Assembly: GCF_026341775.1 (NCBI RefSeq)
Contig: NZ_JAPEOB010000002.1
Coordinates: 124,001 to 188,000, forward strand
Direction: 5' to 3'
Source: Streptomyces sp. NBC_00654
GTDB taxonomy: Bacteria; Actinomycetota; Actinomycetes; Streptomycetales; Streptomycetaceae
DNA length: 64,000 nucleotides
The position numbers and the translations under genes are program-made. The notes beneath the pieces were generated by a model that saw nothing but the letters and a program-made list of their open reading frames with translations, was not told the DNA's origin and ran no database searches. Below, piece after piece: positions 52,197 to 61,467 of the stretch; positions within the stretch are counted from its first letter, which is position 1; every line of letters begins with the position of its first letter.

Positions 52197-53039
52197 ATGA
52201 AACTCGCGACCATCCGCACCCCTGACGCGACCCGCGCCGTCAAGCTGGAGGGCAGCGTCCTCGTGGACCTCGGTGAGGCCGACCTCGGCACGCTGCTCGC
52301 ACAGCCCGACTGGGCCGGGATCGCGGCCGCCCGCACTGTCGCGTCCGGCGCCGCGACGTACGACGTCGAGGGCGCGGACTTCGCGCCGGTCGTGCCGCAG
52401 CCCTCGAAGGTGATCTGCGTCGGCCACAACTACTCCGGCCACATCAAGGAGATGGGTCGGGAACTGCCGTCGTACCCGACTCTTTTCCCGAAGTTCGCCG
52501 ACACTCTCACCGGCGCGAACGACCCGATCGAGAAGCCGGCCGAGACCGGTGCGCTCGACTGGGAGGTCGAGCTGGTCGTGGTGATCGGCAAGCCGGTGCG
52601 GCGCGCGAGCGAGGACGAGGCCGCTGCCGCGATCGCCGGCTTCACGGTGATGAACGACGTGTCGATGCGCGACTGGCAGTTCCGCACCATCGAGTGGACC
52701 CAGGGCAAGATCTGGGATTCCTCCACGCCGGTCGGACCCTACCTGGTCACCCCCGACGAGGTGGGCGGCGTGCGGCCCGCGCTGGAGGTGTCGACCACCG
52801 TCGACGGCCGGGTGATGCAACGCGACAACACCGGCACGCTGCTCTTCGACCCGGTCTTCCTGGTGCGGTACGTCTCCACGATCACCCGGCTCAACCCGGG
52901 CGACCTGATCGCCACCGGCACTCCGGCGGGCGTCGGCCACGCCCGCGATCCCAAGATCTACCTCGCCGGTGGTGAGACCGTCGTCACCGAGATCGCAGGG
53001 CTCGGCGCGTGCACCAACGTCATCGTCGAGGAGTCCTGA
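52197..53039 (+). CDS. Fumarylpyruvate hydrolase (FAH family)
   Basis: 280 residues, ATG 52197. FAH fold: KVICVGHNYSGHIKEMGREL, PTLFPKFADTLTGANDPIEK, LDWEVELVVVIGKPV (metal ligand E), FTVMNDVSMRDWQFR, and LIATGTPAGVGHARDPKIYL. It splits fumarylpyruvate into fumarate and pyruvate, the last step of the gentisate route. The stop TGATG overlaps the next ATG by one base. Context makes the specific activity very likely. Confidence 0.93.
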   Translation: MKLATIRTPDATRAVKLEGSVLVDLGEADLGTLLAQPDWAGIAAARTVASGAATYDVEGADFAPVVPQPSKVICVGHNYSGHIKEMGRELPSYPTLFPKFADTLTGANDPIEKPAETGALDWEVELVVVIGKPVRRASEDEAAAAIAGFTVMNDVSMRDWQFRTIEWTQGKIWDSSTPVGPYLVTPDEVGGVRPALEVSTTVDGRVMQRDNTGTLLFDPVFLVRYVSTITRLNPGDLIATGTPAGVGHARDPKIYLAGGETVVTEIAGLGACTNVIVEES

Positions 53040-53662
53040 TGTCACGCACATGGACAGACGCCCGCGGCTGGATGCAGCAGGGCACGAAGCTGCTGCTCGC
53101 CTCGGTGGACGGCCTCGACCCGGCGTCGTACGACGCCGCCAGCGGGTTGCCCGGATGGACCCGCAGGCACCTCGTCGCACATGTGGCGGCAAACGCCGAC
53201 GCACTCCGCAACCTGGTGCACTGGGCCGCCACCGGTGAGGAGACCCCGATGTACGCCTCGCTCGAGGAACGTGCCGCCGGAATCGCGCGTGGTGCGCGGC
53301 TGCCCGCCGCGGAACTCACCGCGTGGACCCACGAGTCGGCCGAGCGGCTCGAGACAGCGATGGCAGTGCTGCCGTTCGAGCGCTGGCAGGCCGAGGTGGT
53401 CACCGCCCAGGGCAGGACCGTGCCGGCCGGCGAGATCCCATGGATGCGCAGCCGCGAGATCTGCGTGCACGCGGTCGACCTGGCCACCGGCATCGGCTTC
53501 GCGGATCTGCCCGAGGAGTTCCTGGCCGCACTGGTCGTCGACATCAAGGCCAAGCGCGGCCTCGACACGGTGCCCGACGGACCGCTGCCCGACCGCGCCG
53601 CCTACCTGGCCGGCCGCCCGTACTCCCTCGCCGAGGCCCCCGAGCTCGGCCCGTGGCTGTAG
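53039..53662 (+). CDS. Mycothiol-dependent maleylpyruvate isomerase
   Basis: 207 residues, ATG 53039. DinB-like four-helix bundle with metal site: GWTRRHLVAHVAANADALRN (first His) and MRSREICVHAVDLATGIGFA (E-x-x-x-H). The following SCP2-like part is short. It converts maleylpyruvate to fumarylpyruvate using mycothiol, the actinomycete thiol, in place of glutathione, which fits the host type. Operon order dioxygenase, hydrolase, isomerase, hydroxylase. Confidence 0.93.
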   Translation: MSRTWTDARGWMQQGTKLLLASVDGLDPASYDAASGLPGWTRRHLVAHVAANADALRNLVHWAATGEETPMYASLEERAAGIARGARLPAAELTAWTHESAERLETAMAVLPFERWQAEVVTAQGRTVPAGEIPWMRSREICVHAVDLATGIGFADLPEEFLAALVVDIKAKRGLDTVPDGPLPDRAAYLAGRPYSLAEAPELGPWL

Positions 53663-53672
53663 GAGGAGAAGC

Positions 53673-54917
53673 ATGAGCAATCCAGATGTCATTGTCGTCG
53701 GCGGCGGCATAGGCGGCCTCTCGACCGCCTTCGCGCTGCGCCGCCAGGGGCTCGCGGTGCGCGTGCTGGAGTGGGCCGCCGAGTTCGGCGAGGTCGGCGC
53801 GGGACTGCAGATCGCACCGAACTGCACCCGGATCCTGCACGAGTACGGCCTCCTCGACCAGGTGCTGGAGCGTGGCGTAGCGCCGGCGGACATGATCATG
53901 TTCGACGGCGTCGACAGCTCGGAGCTGACCCGGCTCGACCTGCGCGACCTGGAGCGGACCTACGGCTTCCCGTACGTCGTGATCCATCGCTCCGATCTGC
54001 ACGGCCTCTTCCTGGATGCCTGCCGCAGGACCGGTGTGGAGCTGCTCAACGACCAGCAGGTCGTCGGCTACGAGCAGGGCGTCGGCTCCGCGTCGGTGCG
54101 GCTCGCCGACGGGCGCGTCGAGACGGCGCCGCTGGTGATCGCGGCCGACGGACTGCACTCGGTGGCGCGTCGGCAGTACGTCGGCGACCCGGCGGTGTCG
54201 TCGTCGTACGTCGCCTACCGGGGCACGGTGCCGATCGAGCAGGCCCGTGCCGACCAGGTCGACGAGGATGCCGTCGCGGTGTACGTCGGGCCGGGCTGTC
54301 ACTTCGTGCGGTACCCGCTGCGTGGCGGCGAGATGTTCAACCAGGTCGCCGTGTTCGAGTCGCCGAAGGCGCTGGCCGGTGTCGAGGGATGGGGGGCGCC
54401 GGACGAGCTCGACGCCGCGTTCGAGGGCACCTGCGAGCAGGTGCGGCAGGGGCTGCTGAGGTTGTGGCGTGACCGGTGGTGGCCGATGTACGACCGCGAC
54501 CCGATCGACCAGTGGGTCTACGGCCGGGTAGCACTGCTGGGCGACGCCGCGCACCCGCCCCTGCAGTACATGGCGCAGGGCGCGATCATGGCGATCGAGG
54601 ACGGCTGGGTGCTCGCTTCACATGTCGCGCGCAACCAGACGCCCGCGGGTGTGGACTGGGCTTCAGTACTGGCGGCGTACCAGGCGGTCCGGCCGGAGCA
54701 CTGCCGCCGCGTGGTGCTGACCGCGCGGGCCTGGGGCGAGCTGTGGCATCTCGACGGAGTGCGGCGCGAGCAGCGCAACGCCGTTCTGCGGTCGCGGAAC
54801 ACGCGCGACTACGCTTTCACCGACTGGATCTTCGGCCCGACCGCGCTGTTCCCCGAGGACGAGCCGGAGATGTACCGGGCCATCCCCTTGACCAGCGCCG
54901 AGACCGTGCCGCAATGA
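53673..54917 (+). CDS. 3-hydroxybenzoate 6-hydroxylase (FAD monooxygenase)
   Basis: 414 residues, ATG 53673 with GGAGGAGAAGC. FAD marks: PDVIVVGGGIGGLSTAFALR (GxGxxG), GEVGAGLQIAPNCTRILHEY, VIAADGLHSVARRQYVGD (DG motif) and GRVALLGDAAHPPLQYMAQG (GD motif, with the typical P-x-x-x-Q-G). Specific for the 3HB6H/salicylate-hydroxylase-like group. It makes gentisate from 3-hydroxybenzoate with NADH and oxygen. Salicylate 5-hydroxylation is excluded as those are multi-component. The last gene before a 256-bp gap. Confidence 0.92.
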   Translation: MSNPDVIVVGGGIGGLSTAFALRRQGLAVRVLEWAAEFGEVGAGLQIAPNCTRILHEYGLLDQVLERGVAPADMIMFDGVDSSELTRLDLRDLERTYGFPYVVIHRSDLHGLFLDACRRTGVELLNDQQVVGYEQGVGSASVRLADGRVETAPLVIAADGLHSVARRQYVGDPAVSSSYVAYRGTVPIEQARADQVDEDAVAVYVGPGCHFVRYPLRGGEMFNQVAVFESPKALAGVEGWGAPDELDAAFEGTCEQVRQGLLRLWRDRWWPMYDRDPIDQWVYGRVALLGDAAHPPLQYMAQGAIMAIEDGWVLASHVARNQTPAGVDWASVLAAYQAVRPEHCRRVVLTARAWGELWHLDGVRREQRNAVLRSRNTRDYAFTDWIFGPTALFPEDEPEMYRAIPLTSAETVPQ

Positions 54918-55173
54918 GAGGGACGCAGGACTGTTCCGAGGCATCCGCCTCGGACCGGCCTTGCCGGCGGGGTGTGTGCGCGAGGCCGGACACCGGTCGG
55001 GTCGTGTGTCCGGGACCTCGGGCCATGAAACAACTCCACCGCCACCACCAGCGGGCTGAAGCCTCACTGTCACCAGCGGTCACCAGCGACCGCCCGCCAT
55101 TCACCCCGGCCCGTGAGCCGCGAGCACCGCGGTTTCCACGAGGGTCGGGACACTCTCCACGAAAGGGAAGGCC
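54918..55173. other. Gap before the alcohol dehydrogenase
   Basis: No gene; probable second promoter. GAAAGGGAAGGCC at its end is the ribosome site of the next gene. Confidence 0.35.
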
Positions 55174-56307
55174 ATGAGCATGCAGATCCGTGCCGCCGTC
55201 GTCGAGGAGGTCGGCGCTCCCTTCACCTGCACCGACCTCGAGATCGATGCCCCCGGGCCGGGCGAGATCCTCGTACGCATCGTTGCCTCGGGTGTGTGCC
55301 ACACCGACGCCAACACCCGCAGCGGCGGCATGCCGCTCCCGCTGCCGGGCGTGCTCGGTCACGAGGGTGCCGGCGTCGTCGAGGCCGTCGGCCCCGGCGT
55401 CACGAGCCCGGCCGTCGGTGACCACGTCGTGCTCGGCTGGCCGTTCTGCGGTGAGTGCAAGCATTGTCTGGAGGGCGAGCCCCGCTACTGCCTGAGCATC
55501 GCCCCTGCCCTCGTGTCCGGCGTGCGATTCACCGGCGAGAGGGCAGGCACCTCTGGCTACCGGCGCCTCGATGGCTCGCCTGTGTCGGGTCACTTCTTCG
55601 GACAGTCGTCATTCGCCACCCACTCGCTCGCGACGGCGAGCCAGGCCGTCGTCATTCCGGACGACGTCCCGCTGGAGATCGCCGGGCCACTCGCCTGCGG
55701 CATCGCCACGGGCGCAGGGGCCGTGCTCAACACCGCCCGGCCACAGGTGGGTGACAGCATCGTTGTCTTCGGCGTCGGCGCCGTCGGGCTGGCCGCGATC
55801 ATGGCAGCCAGGAACACCCCCGCCACGACAATCGTCGCCGTCGACGTCCACGACTCCCGTCTCGCACTGGCCAGGCGATACGGCGCCACTCATGTCGTCA
55901 ACGCCGGCAGCACGGCCGACGTGGTCGCGGCCGTCCAGGAGATCGTCGGCGGGACGGCCGACTACGCCCTGGACTGCACCGGTGTCATCAAGGTCGTCGA
56001 GCAGGCGATCGACACCATCGGAATGCTGGGGACGGCTATCCTCATCGGCGGCGCGCCGGCCGGCGCGAGCTTCACCGCCGACCACTTCCGCACCCTCTTC
56101 GGCAAGCGGATCGTCGGCACCCTCGGCGGCAGCGGACGCTCCCAGCGGCTCATCCCTGCGCTGCTGGCCCTGTGGCGGCAGGGCAGGTTCCCGTTCGACG
56201 AGCTCGTCGAGACCTTCGACTTCGAGGACATCGAGGGGGCGCTGCGGGCGAGCCACCGCGGCGACGTCATCAAGCCCGTGGTCAAGATGCCCGAACCCAC
56301 TGCCTGA
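55174..56307 (+). CDS. Zinc alcohol dehydrogenase (aryl-alcohol type)
   Basis: 377 residues, ATG 55174. Medium-chain dehydrogenase: ASGVCHTDANTRSGGMPLPL (zinc Cys), VLGHEGAGVVEAVGPGVTSP (GHE), LGWPFCGECKHCLEGEPRYC (four structural-zinc Cys), DSIVVFGVGAVGLAAIMAAR (NAD-binding GxGxxG) and DYALDCTGVIKVVEQAIDTI. Close in layout to benzyl alcohol dehydrogenase. In context it should turn 3-hydroxybenzyl alcohol into the aldehyde; the next gene oxidises the aldehyde further. Confidence 0.92.
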   Translation: MSMQIRAAVVEEVGAPFTCTDLEIDAPGPGEILVRIVASGVCHTDANTRSGGMPLPLPGVLGHEGAGVVEAVGPGVTSPAVGDHVVLGWPFCGECKHCLEGEPRYCLSIAPALVSGVRFTGERAGTSGYRRLDGSPVSGHFFGQSSFATHSLATASQAVVIPDDVPLEIAGPLACGIATGAGAVLNTARPQVGDSIVVFGVGAVGLAAIMAARNTPATTIVAVDVHDSRLALARRYGATHVVNAGSTADVVAAVQEIVGGTADYALDCTGVIKVVEQAIDTIGMLGTAILIGGAPAGASFTADHFRTLFGKRIVGTLGGSGRSQRLIPALLALWRQGRFPFDELVETFDFEDIEGALRASHRGDVIKPVVKMPEPTA

Positions 56308-56341
56308 CCATCATCGACGATCGAGGAAGGAACACGACACC

Positions 56342-57808
56342 ATGACTCCGGAACTGAACGAGAGCCCGGTCTGGGACGGCAAGCTCTACTCCGACGGGTG
56401 GCGGGAGGGCTCGGGCGAGAAGATCACCGTCATCGCACCGGGCTCGGGCAAGGCGGTCGGCCAAGTGGCGAGCGCGACCCGGGCCGACCTTGACACCGCT
56501 GTGGCGAGCGCCAAGTCGGCACAGCGAGCCTGGGCCAAGGCTTCCTACACCCAGCGAGCCGCGGTGATGATGAAAGCCGCAGCGCTCCTGGCAGCCGATC
56601 CGGCCCGGCTGCAGGATGTCCTGGTCCCCGAGGCGGGTTCCGCGTTGGGCAAAGCCGGCTTCGAGGTGGGGCTGGTGGTCTCCGAACTGCAGGAGTGCGC
56701 GGCGCTCGCCTCGCACCCCAACGGCGAGATCCTGCGGTCGGTCAAGCCGCGTCTCTCGCTGGCGCGTCGCGTGCCTCTCGGTGTTGTCGGGGTCATCGCG
56801 CCGTTCAACTTTCCGGCGGTTCTTGCGATGCGTTCAGTCGCACCGGCCCTCGCGCTCGGCAATGCCGTGATTCTCAAGCCGGACCCGCGCACCCCCGTTT
56901 CCGGTGGCCTCGCGCTCGCCGAGTTGCTCGCCGAGGCCGGCCTGCCCGACGGCGTCTTGCACGTGTTGCCGGGTGGGGGCGACCTCGGGGCGGCGCTCGT
57001 GAGCCACCCGGACGTGCCCTGCATCTCCTTCACCGGGTCGACCGCGGCGGGCCGCAAGATCGGCGAGGCCGCTGCGTCCCTGCTCAAGCGGGTGCACCTC
57101 GAGCTCGGCGGCAACAACGCGACGCTCGTCATGCCCGACGCCGACGTCCAGGCGGCGGCGTCCGTCGGAGCGTGGGGGTCCTTCCTGCACCAGGGCCAGA
57201 TCTGCATGACAACCGGACGTCACCTCGTGCACCGTTCCCTGGCCGACGAGTACGTCGCCGCCCTGTGCGAGAAGGCCGAGAACCTGCGCGTCGGTGACCC
57301 GTCCGACGCTTCGAACGCGCTCGGCCCGCTCATCGACACCCGGCAGCGCGACCGCGTCCACAGCGTCGTGACCGAGGCCGTGGCCAAGGGCGCAACCCTC
57401 GCGGCCGGTGGTGCCTACGACGGCCTCTACTACCGGCCGACGGTGCTCACCGACGTCACATCCGACAACCTTGCCTGGTCGGAGGAGATATTCGGCCCGG
57501 TCGCCCCGATCCAGCTCTACGACGACGTCGACGAGGCGATCGAGATCATCAACGCCTCCGAGTACGGCCTGTCGGTGTCGATCCTGACGTCGAACGCGTA
57601 CGCCGCGTTCGAGCTGTCCGACCGCATCGACTCGGGCGCGGTCCACATCAATGACTCGACCGTCGATGACGAGGCGGTCGCCCCCTTCGGCGGTTGGAAG
57701 GGGTCCGGGGCCGGCGGACGGTTCGGGGGGCCGAACGCCAATATGGAGACCTTCACCGAGACACAGTGGGTCACGCTCCAGAGCGACATCGAGCGCTATC
57801 CGTTCTGA
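56342..57808 (+). CDS. Benzaldehyde-type aldehyde dehydrogenase
   Basis: 488 residues, ATG 56342 with CGAGGAAGGAAC. ALDH marks: LGVVGVIAPFNFPAVLAMRS, ALGNAVILKPDPRTPVSGGL, CISFTGSTAAGRKIGEAAAS, VHLELGGNNATLVMPDADVQ (E), FLHQGQICMTTGRHLVHRSL (catalytic Cys in G-Q-I-C) and EEIFGPVAPIQLYDDVDEAI. The GQICMTTGR form is that of benzaldehyde/vanillin dehydrogenases. It gives 3-hydroxybenzoate for the hydroxylase upstream. A gap of 34 bp joins it to the alcohol dehydrogenase. Confidence 0.93.
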   Translation: MTPELNESPVWDGKLYSDGWREGSGEKITVIAPGSGKAVGQVASATRADLDTAVASAKSAQRAWAKASYTQRAAVMMKAAALLAADPARLQDVLVPEAGSALGKAGFEVGLVVSELQECAALASHPNGEILRSVKPRLSLARRVPLGVVGVIAPFNFPAVLAMRSVAPALALGNAVILKPDPRTPVSGGLALAELLAEAGLPDGVLHVLPGGGDLGAALVSHPDVPCISFTGSTAAGRKIGEAAASLLKRVHLELGGNNATLVMPDADVQAAASVGAWGSFLHQGQICMTTGRHLVHRSLADEYVAALCEKAENLRVGDPSDASNALGPLIDTRQRDRVHSVVTEAVAKGATLAAGGAYDGLYYRPTVLTDVTSDNLAWSEEIFGPVAPIQLYDDVDEAIEIINASEYGLSVSILTSNAYAAFELSDRIDSGAVHINDSTVDDEAVAPFGGWKGSGAGGRFGGPNANMETFTETQWVTLQSDIERYPF

Positions 57809-57829
57809 AGCTCCGCCGGGACGAGTGGC

Positions 57830-58085
57830 ACCTGATCCGTGGCGCCCGTACTCCGGTCGGGAATCGTTGCCTGAACTGGTCCTGCGTGGGGCTCGGGGCG
57901 AGGAAGCAGAACATCGGGGAGTCGCCGGACATCCACCACGGTGAGAGGGGGCAGTGCTGGTGACGCCATCTGCCACCACTACCTCTCTCGGCGGTCCGGG
58001 CTGCGAGGAGGGCGGCCAGGAAGGCGTGAGCGAGCATGGCCGGGGTGATGTGCCGGCACCGGCCCGGACGGCGACGCACTTCGTA
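57830..58085 (-). pseudogene. C-terminal fragment of an IS701/IS4-type transposase
   Basis: Leftward: GRCRHITPAMLAHAFLAALL, then in pieces the terminal segment with W-R-x-x-H-Q (GGRWRHQHCPLSPWW). The HITxAMLAHAFLA motif is the usual end of the Streptomyces IS701-type transposases. No catalytic residues are left. It marks the border between the catabolic operon and its IclR regulator. Confidence 0.55.
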
Positions 58086-58141
58086 CGGGCCCAGACCGCA
58101 ACCTGTCCGTTCTTGTGCCGTGAGGGATAATTGCTTCTGCT

Positions 58142-58975
58142 GTGAAGAACAAACCGTCGTACTCGATCACTTCCGTGGACCATGCCCTGCACCTCGCCTC
58201 CCTGCTCCAGCAGGAGGGCCCGGTGCGGGTGACCGATGCGGCCAAACGCCTCGGTGTCTCTGACTCCACCGCGCACCGGCTGCTCGCGATGCTGGTCTAC
58301 CGGGACTTCGCAGAGCAGATGCCGGACCGCAGATACCGTGCCGGCAAGGTACTTCGGCCTGTGGAGATGTCCGAGGCACCGGTGGTACTGCTCCGCAGGG
58401 TCGCCCTGCCTCATCTGCAGCGCCTGGTGGGCGAGACGCAGGAGTCCGCGAACGTGATGGTGCTCGCGGGGACGGAGGTCCGGTTCATCGCCACCGTCGA
58501 ATGCCATCAGATCCTCCGTGTCGGCGACCGCGTAGGACGGTCGTTGCCGGCCCATATGGCGTCAGGGGGAAAGCCGATCCTCGCGGCGCTGCCGCCGGAC
58601 CGGCTGACCGCCTTGTACGACGGTGTGGACGGTATCGAGCTTCCCCGGCTCAAGCGCGAACTCGCTCTCGTCCGCAAGCGCGGCTTCGCCATCAACGACC
58701 AGCGCACCGAGACCGGCCTGACCGCCGTGGGCATGCTGATCCGGAACCCGGTCGGCGAGCCCGAGGCGGGCCTGTCGCTCGCCATGCCGACGGCCCGGTT
58801 CGACCGGGACATGCTGCCCACCCTGGTGGGGGCCATGTCCGCCGCCACAACAAGGATCGAAAGCGACCTCGCGGCCGGGTGGTCTCCTTCCTCGGCCAGC
58901 TCTGCCATGCCCGGCTCGCCGAACTGCCCCAGCGGCTCGGGGACGGACGACGCGAACCGATCGCCGGCGAGGTGA
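58142..58975 (+). CDS. IclR-family regulator, probable gentisate operon control
   Basis: 277 residues, GTG 58142. N-terminal winged helix: SVDHALHLASLLQQEGPVRV, TDAAKRLGVSDSTAHRLLAM and LVYRDFAEQMPDRRYRAGKV. Ligand domain: LVGETQESANVMVLAGTEVR, GRSLPAHMASGGKPILAALP (the IclR H-x-x-A-x-G-K-x-x-L-A) and NDQRTETGLTAVGMLIRN. The tail after about residue 245 is Ser/Pro-rich and not family-like. IclR proteins often govern aromatic routes; the dyad at 50685 is a candidate site. Confidence 0.88.
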   Translation: MKNKPSYSITSVDHALHLASLLQQEGPVRVTDAAKRLGVSDSTAHRLLAMLVYRDFAEQMPDRRYRAGKVLRPVEMSEAPVVLLRRVALPHLQRLVGETQESANVMVLAGTEVRFIATVECHQILRVGDRVGRSLPAHMASGGKPILAALPPDRLTALYDGVDGIELPRLKRELALVRKRGFAINDQRTETGLTAVGMLIRNPVGEPEAGLSLAMPTARFDRDMLPTLVGAMSAATTRIESDLAAGWSPSSASSAMPGSPNCPSGSGTDDANRSPAR

Positions 58976-59069
58976 GGCCGTTGTACGGAGCACCCGCCAT
59001 GTTCACCCCGGGCCTGATGACGACCAGGCCCACCGCCACATGAACGAACGCACCTCAGTAAGGAAGACC

Positions 59070-59507
59070 ATGAGCACCGTGAACCTCGGTAAGCAGCACC
59101 CTGACACCTATAAGAGCCTGGGGGCGCTCGACGCCCAGGCCGACACCGCCGCGCGGGAGGCGGGGCTCGATCCTCTGCTCGCCGAGCTGGTGCGAATCCG
59201 GGTCTCGCAGCTCAACGGCTGCGCCTTCTGCTTGCGCATGCACACCCGCGACGCCCTCGCCAAGGGCGAGAGCACCGACCGCCTCGCCGTCCTGGCCGCC
59301 TGGTGGGAGTCGCAGTACTTCACCGCCCAGGAACGCGCGGCCCTCGCCCTGGCCGAGCAGGTCACCGAACTGAACGTCCCGGAGCGGCACACCTGGGACG
59401 ACGGTTCCCTCACCGACGAGCAGGTCTCCGCAGTCAGCTGGCTCGCGATCGTCATGAACGCCTGGAATCGGGTCGCCATCAGCAGCCACTATCGGGTCGC
59501 CCCCTGA
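59070..59507 (+). CDS. Carboxymuconolactone decarboxylase/AhpD-like protein
   Basis: 145 residues from ATG 59070 with AAGGAAGACC; a start at 59040 is less likely. The CMD core shows LAELVRIRVSQLNGCAFCLR (active CxxC of the AhpD type) and MHTRDALAKGESTDRLAVLA, then WESQYFTAQERAALALAEQV. The E-x-x-x-x-x-C-x-x-C-x-x-x-H pattern is that of alkylhydroperoxidases. It may relieve peroxide stress from the oxygenases nearby; it could also be a simple neighbour. Same strand as IclR. Confidence 0.88.
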   Translation: MSTVNLGKQHPDTYKSLGALDAQADTAAREAGLDPLLAELVRIRVSQLNGCAFCLRMHTRDALAKGESTDRLAVLAAWWESQYFTAQERAALALAEQVTELNVPERHTWDDGSLTDEQVSAVSWLAIVMNAWNRVAISSHYRVAP

Positions 59508-59895
59508 AGCCGGTGCGATGCCGTGGGCAACGTCCCGCTCGTCCCGGAAGGACTCCTGATCGGCCATGACCGATCCCTGCGAAGTCCGAGGCCGACGCAC
59601 TGCGGCCCGGACCTGCGGCGGTCGGACCCTGGCTCGGGGTGAGGAGCGTCCGAGGCCGACGAAGGCGGCTGCGGACGCTCCTTTCCCGTACATGGCCTGT
59701 GGTTGGCCACCTACCACCGCACGCACGGCGTGCGGTCCTTCCGCATCTGCTGCTCGACCGGCGGCGACACCCGTGGGGCGTCAACCACTGCAGGAAGGGT
59801 GCCGCCGGCACGCCGGCCGCGCCGAGGTCACTGCGTACCGCCCGGCCCGGCGACGTCCCGAACCACGTGACCGGCGAACCCATCCGGTCACAGCG
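59508..59895. other. No supported gene
   Basis: Convergent intergenic region between the AhpD-like gene and the tripeptidyl aminopeptidase. Repeats of CGTCCGAGGCCGACG type lie near 59585 and 59650 and may be hairpin parts; nothing else is seen. Confidence 0.35.
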
Positions 59896-61467
59896 CTACC
59901 CGGCCTGCTTGGAGCAGGTCCGGTCATTGACGGGCAGCTTGCCGGTGGCCAGGTACCGGTTGACCTTGTTGTCGACGCAGGCGTTCTCGTAGACGCCGTA
60001 GACCGCATGCCGGTTGGCGCCCCTGAGGGTGACCAGCTTGGAGCTCGGCAGCAGACCGTGCAGGGCGACGGCACCCGTGTGCGGGGTGCGCGGGTCGCCG
60101 GTGGCGGACACGATCAGCAGCTTCGCGTCGTGCTTCACCTCGGTGGGCTCCTCGCGGGGCCGGTCCCAGAAAGCGCACGGGTTGATGTTGCCGGCCAGCG
60201 GGCCGAAGCGCGGGGACGCGGCACGGCTGCGCTCGATGTCCCGCCAGTAGACCTCGGGGTCGCGCGGGGCCGCCCGGTCTCCGCAGATGACCGCGGACTG
60301 CACGCTGCCGTGGTGCGACTGTTCGGCGGTCATCGTGAACCGCAGAATCGCGGCGAACTGCGGTGACAGCCGGGTCAGCTGCCCGGCCGCGGCCTTCTTC
60401 AGCTCGGACACCTGCTCGCCGAGGGCCGCGCGGGACGTTTCGGTGTCGCTGTCGAGTCCGGCGACCAGGATCAACGGGATCCGGGTGTCGTCGAGCTGGA
60501 AGCTCTCCGGGGCGGTACCGACGGTCAGCGGGCCACGCGCGGATGCCCTGATGACGCGGTCGATGGTGGCGAGGACCTGGGCGCGGGTGCGGCCGAGGCC
60601 ATAGGTGTCATTGCGGGCGGCAGTCCAAGTCGCCCAGTCGGCGAGCGCCTGCTCGTTCTCGCCGACGGCGTCCTTGAGCAACTGGGGGCCGAACTTGCGT
60701 GGGTCGATGGCACCGTCCAGGACCATGCGGTCGCTGCGGCCGGGAAACATCTGTGTGTAGACGGTGCCCAGATAGGTGCCGTACGAGTAGCCGAAGTAGG
60801 AGATCTTCTTCTCTCCGAGCGCGCCGCGGATGACGTCCATGTCTCGGGCCGTGTTGCGGGTGCTGACGTGCGGCAGCACGGAGGCGTTGGTGGCACGGCA
60901 CTTGTCGGCCAGATCCTTCTGGAGGACGACCTGGCGCTCGAAGCTCGCCCGGCTGAGACCCGCCGAGAAGAGATTGGTGCCCACGGGCAGACCGCAGTCC
61001 AGCGGGGTGCTGCGGCCGACGAAGCGCGGGTCGAAGCCGACGATGTCGTAACGCGGGCCGACCGTCTTCATCCGCGCGTGGAACTCCGGCGGGGACTCAA
61101 GGGCGGTGCCACCGGGACCGCCGTTGTTGAGCAGGATCGAGCCGATGCGGTGCCGGGTATCCGTGGCCTTGAGCCGGGATATCGCGACCGTGATCGTACG
61201 GCCCCGGGGGGCGGCGTAGTCGAGCGGCACAGTGACCTCCGCGCACTGCACGCCCGCCCTGTCCAGATCTCGGCCCATGGTGTCGCCCGGGCCGTTGGCG
61301 CAGCTGCCCCAGATCAGGCGCTGGTCGTAGTAACGGTCGAGCCGGGCCTCGGACTTCGGCGCGGCGGGAGCCGCAGTTGCCGTGGCGGTGGGGGCGGTGC
61401 CGAGGCAGGCGGCGAGGGCGAGCCCCACGGCCGAGGTGCGGCGCATGGCGGTGCTGGATGTGATCAC
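59896..61467 (-). CDS. Secreted tripeptidyl aminopeptidase (alpha/beta hydrolase)
   Basis: 523 residues, GTG 61467 with AAGGAGG four bases upstream. Signal peptide MRRTSAVGLALAACLG to about TATATAAPA. Mature enzyme: IGSILLNNGGPGGTAL (oxyanion), YDIVGFDPRFVGRSTPLDC, ISYFGYSYGTYLGTVYTQMF (nucleophile G-Y-S-Y-G), LLIVSATGDPRTPHTGAVAL (Asp) and LRGANRHAVYGVYENACVDN (His). It is the S33-type family of Streptomyces Tap that trims three residues from secreted proteins. Close to operator C (61871) but with a 400-base leader. Confidence 0.92.
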   Translation of the reverse strand: MITSSTAMRRTSAVGLALAACLGTAPTATATAAPAAPKSEARLDRYYDQRLIWGSCANGPGDTMGRDLDRAGVQCAEVTVPLDYAAPRGRTITVAISRLKATDTRHRIGSILLNNGGPGGTALESPPEFHARMKTVGPRYDIVGFDPRFVGRSTPLDCGLPVGTNLFSAGLSRASFERQVVLQKDLADKCRATNASVLPHVSTRNTARDMDVIRGALGEKKISYFGYSYGTYLGTVYTQMFPGRSDRMVLDGAIDPRKFGPQLLKDAVGENEQALADWATWTAARNDTYGLGRTRAQVLATIDRVIRASARGPLTVGTAPESFQLDDTRIPLILVAGLDSDTETSRAALGEQVSELKKAAAGQLTRLSPQFAAILRFTMTAEQSHHGSVQSAVICGDRAAPRDPEVYWRDIERSRAASPRFGPLAGNINPCAFWDRPREEPTEVKHDAKLLIVSATGDPRTPHTGAVALHGLLPSSKLVTLRGANRHAVYGVYENACVDNKVNRYLATGKLPVNDRTCSKQAG

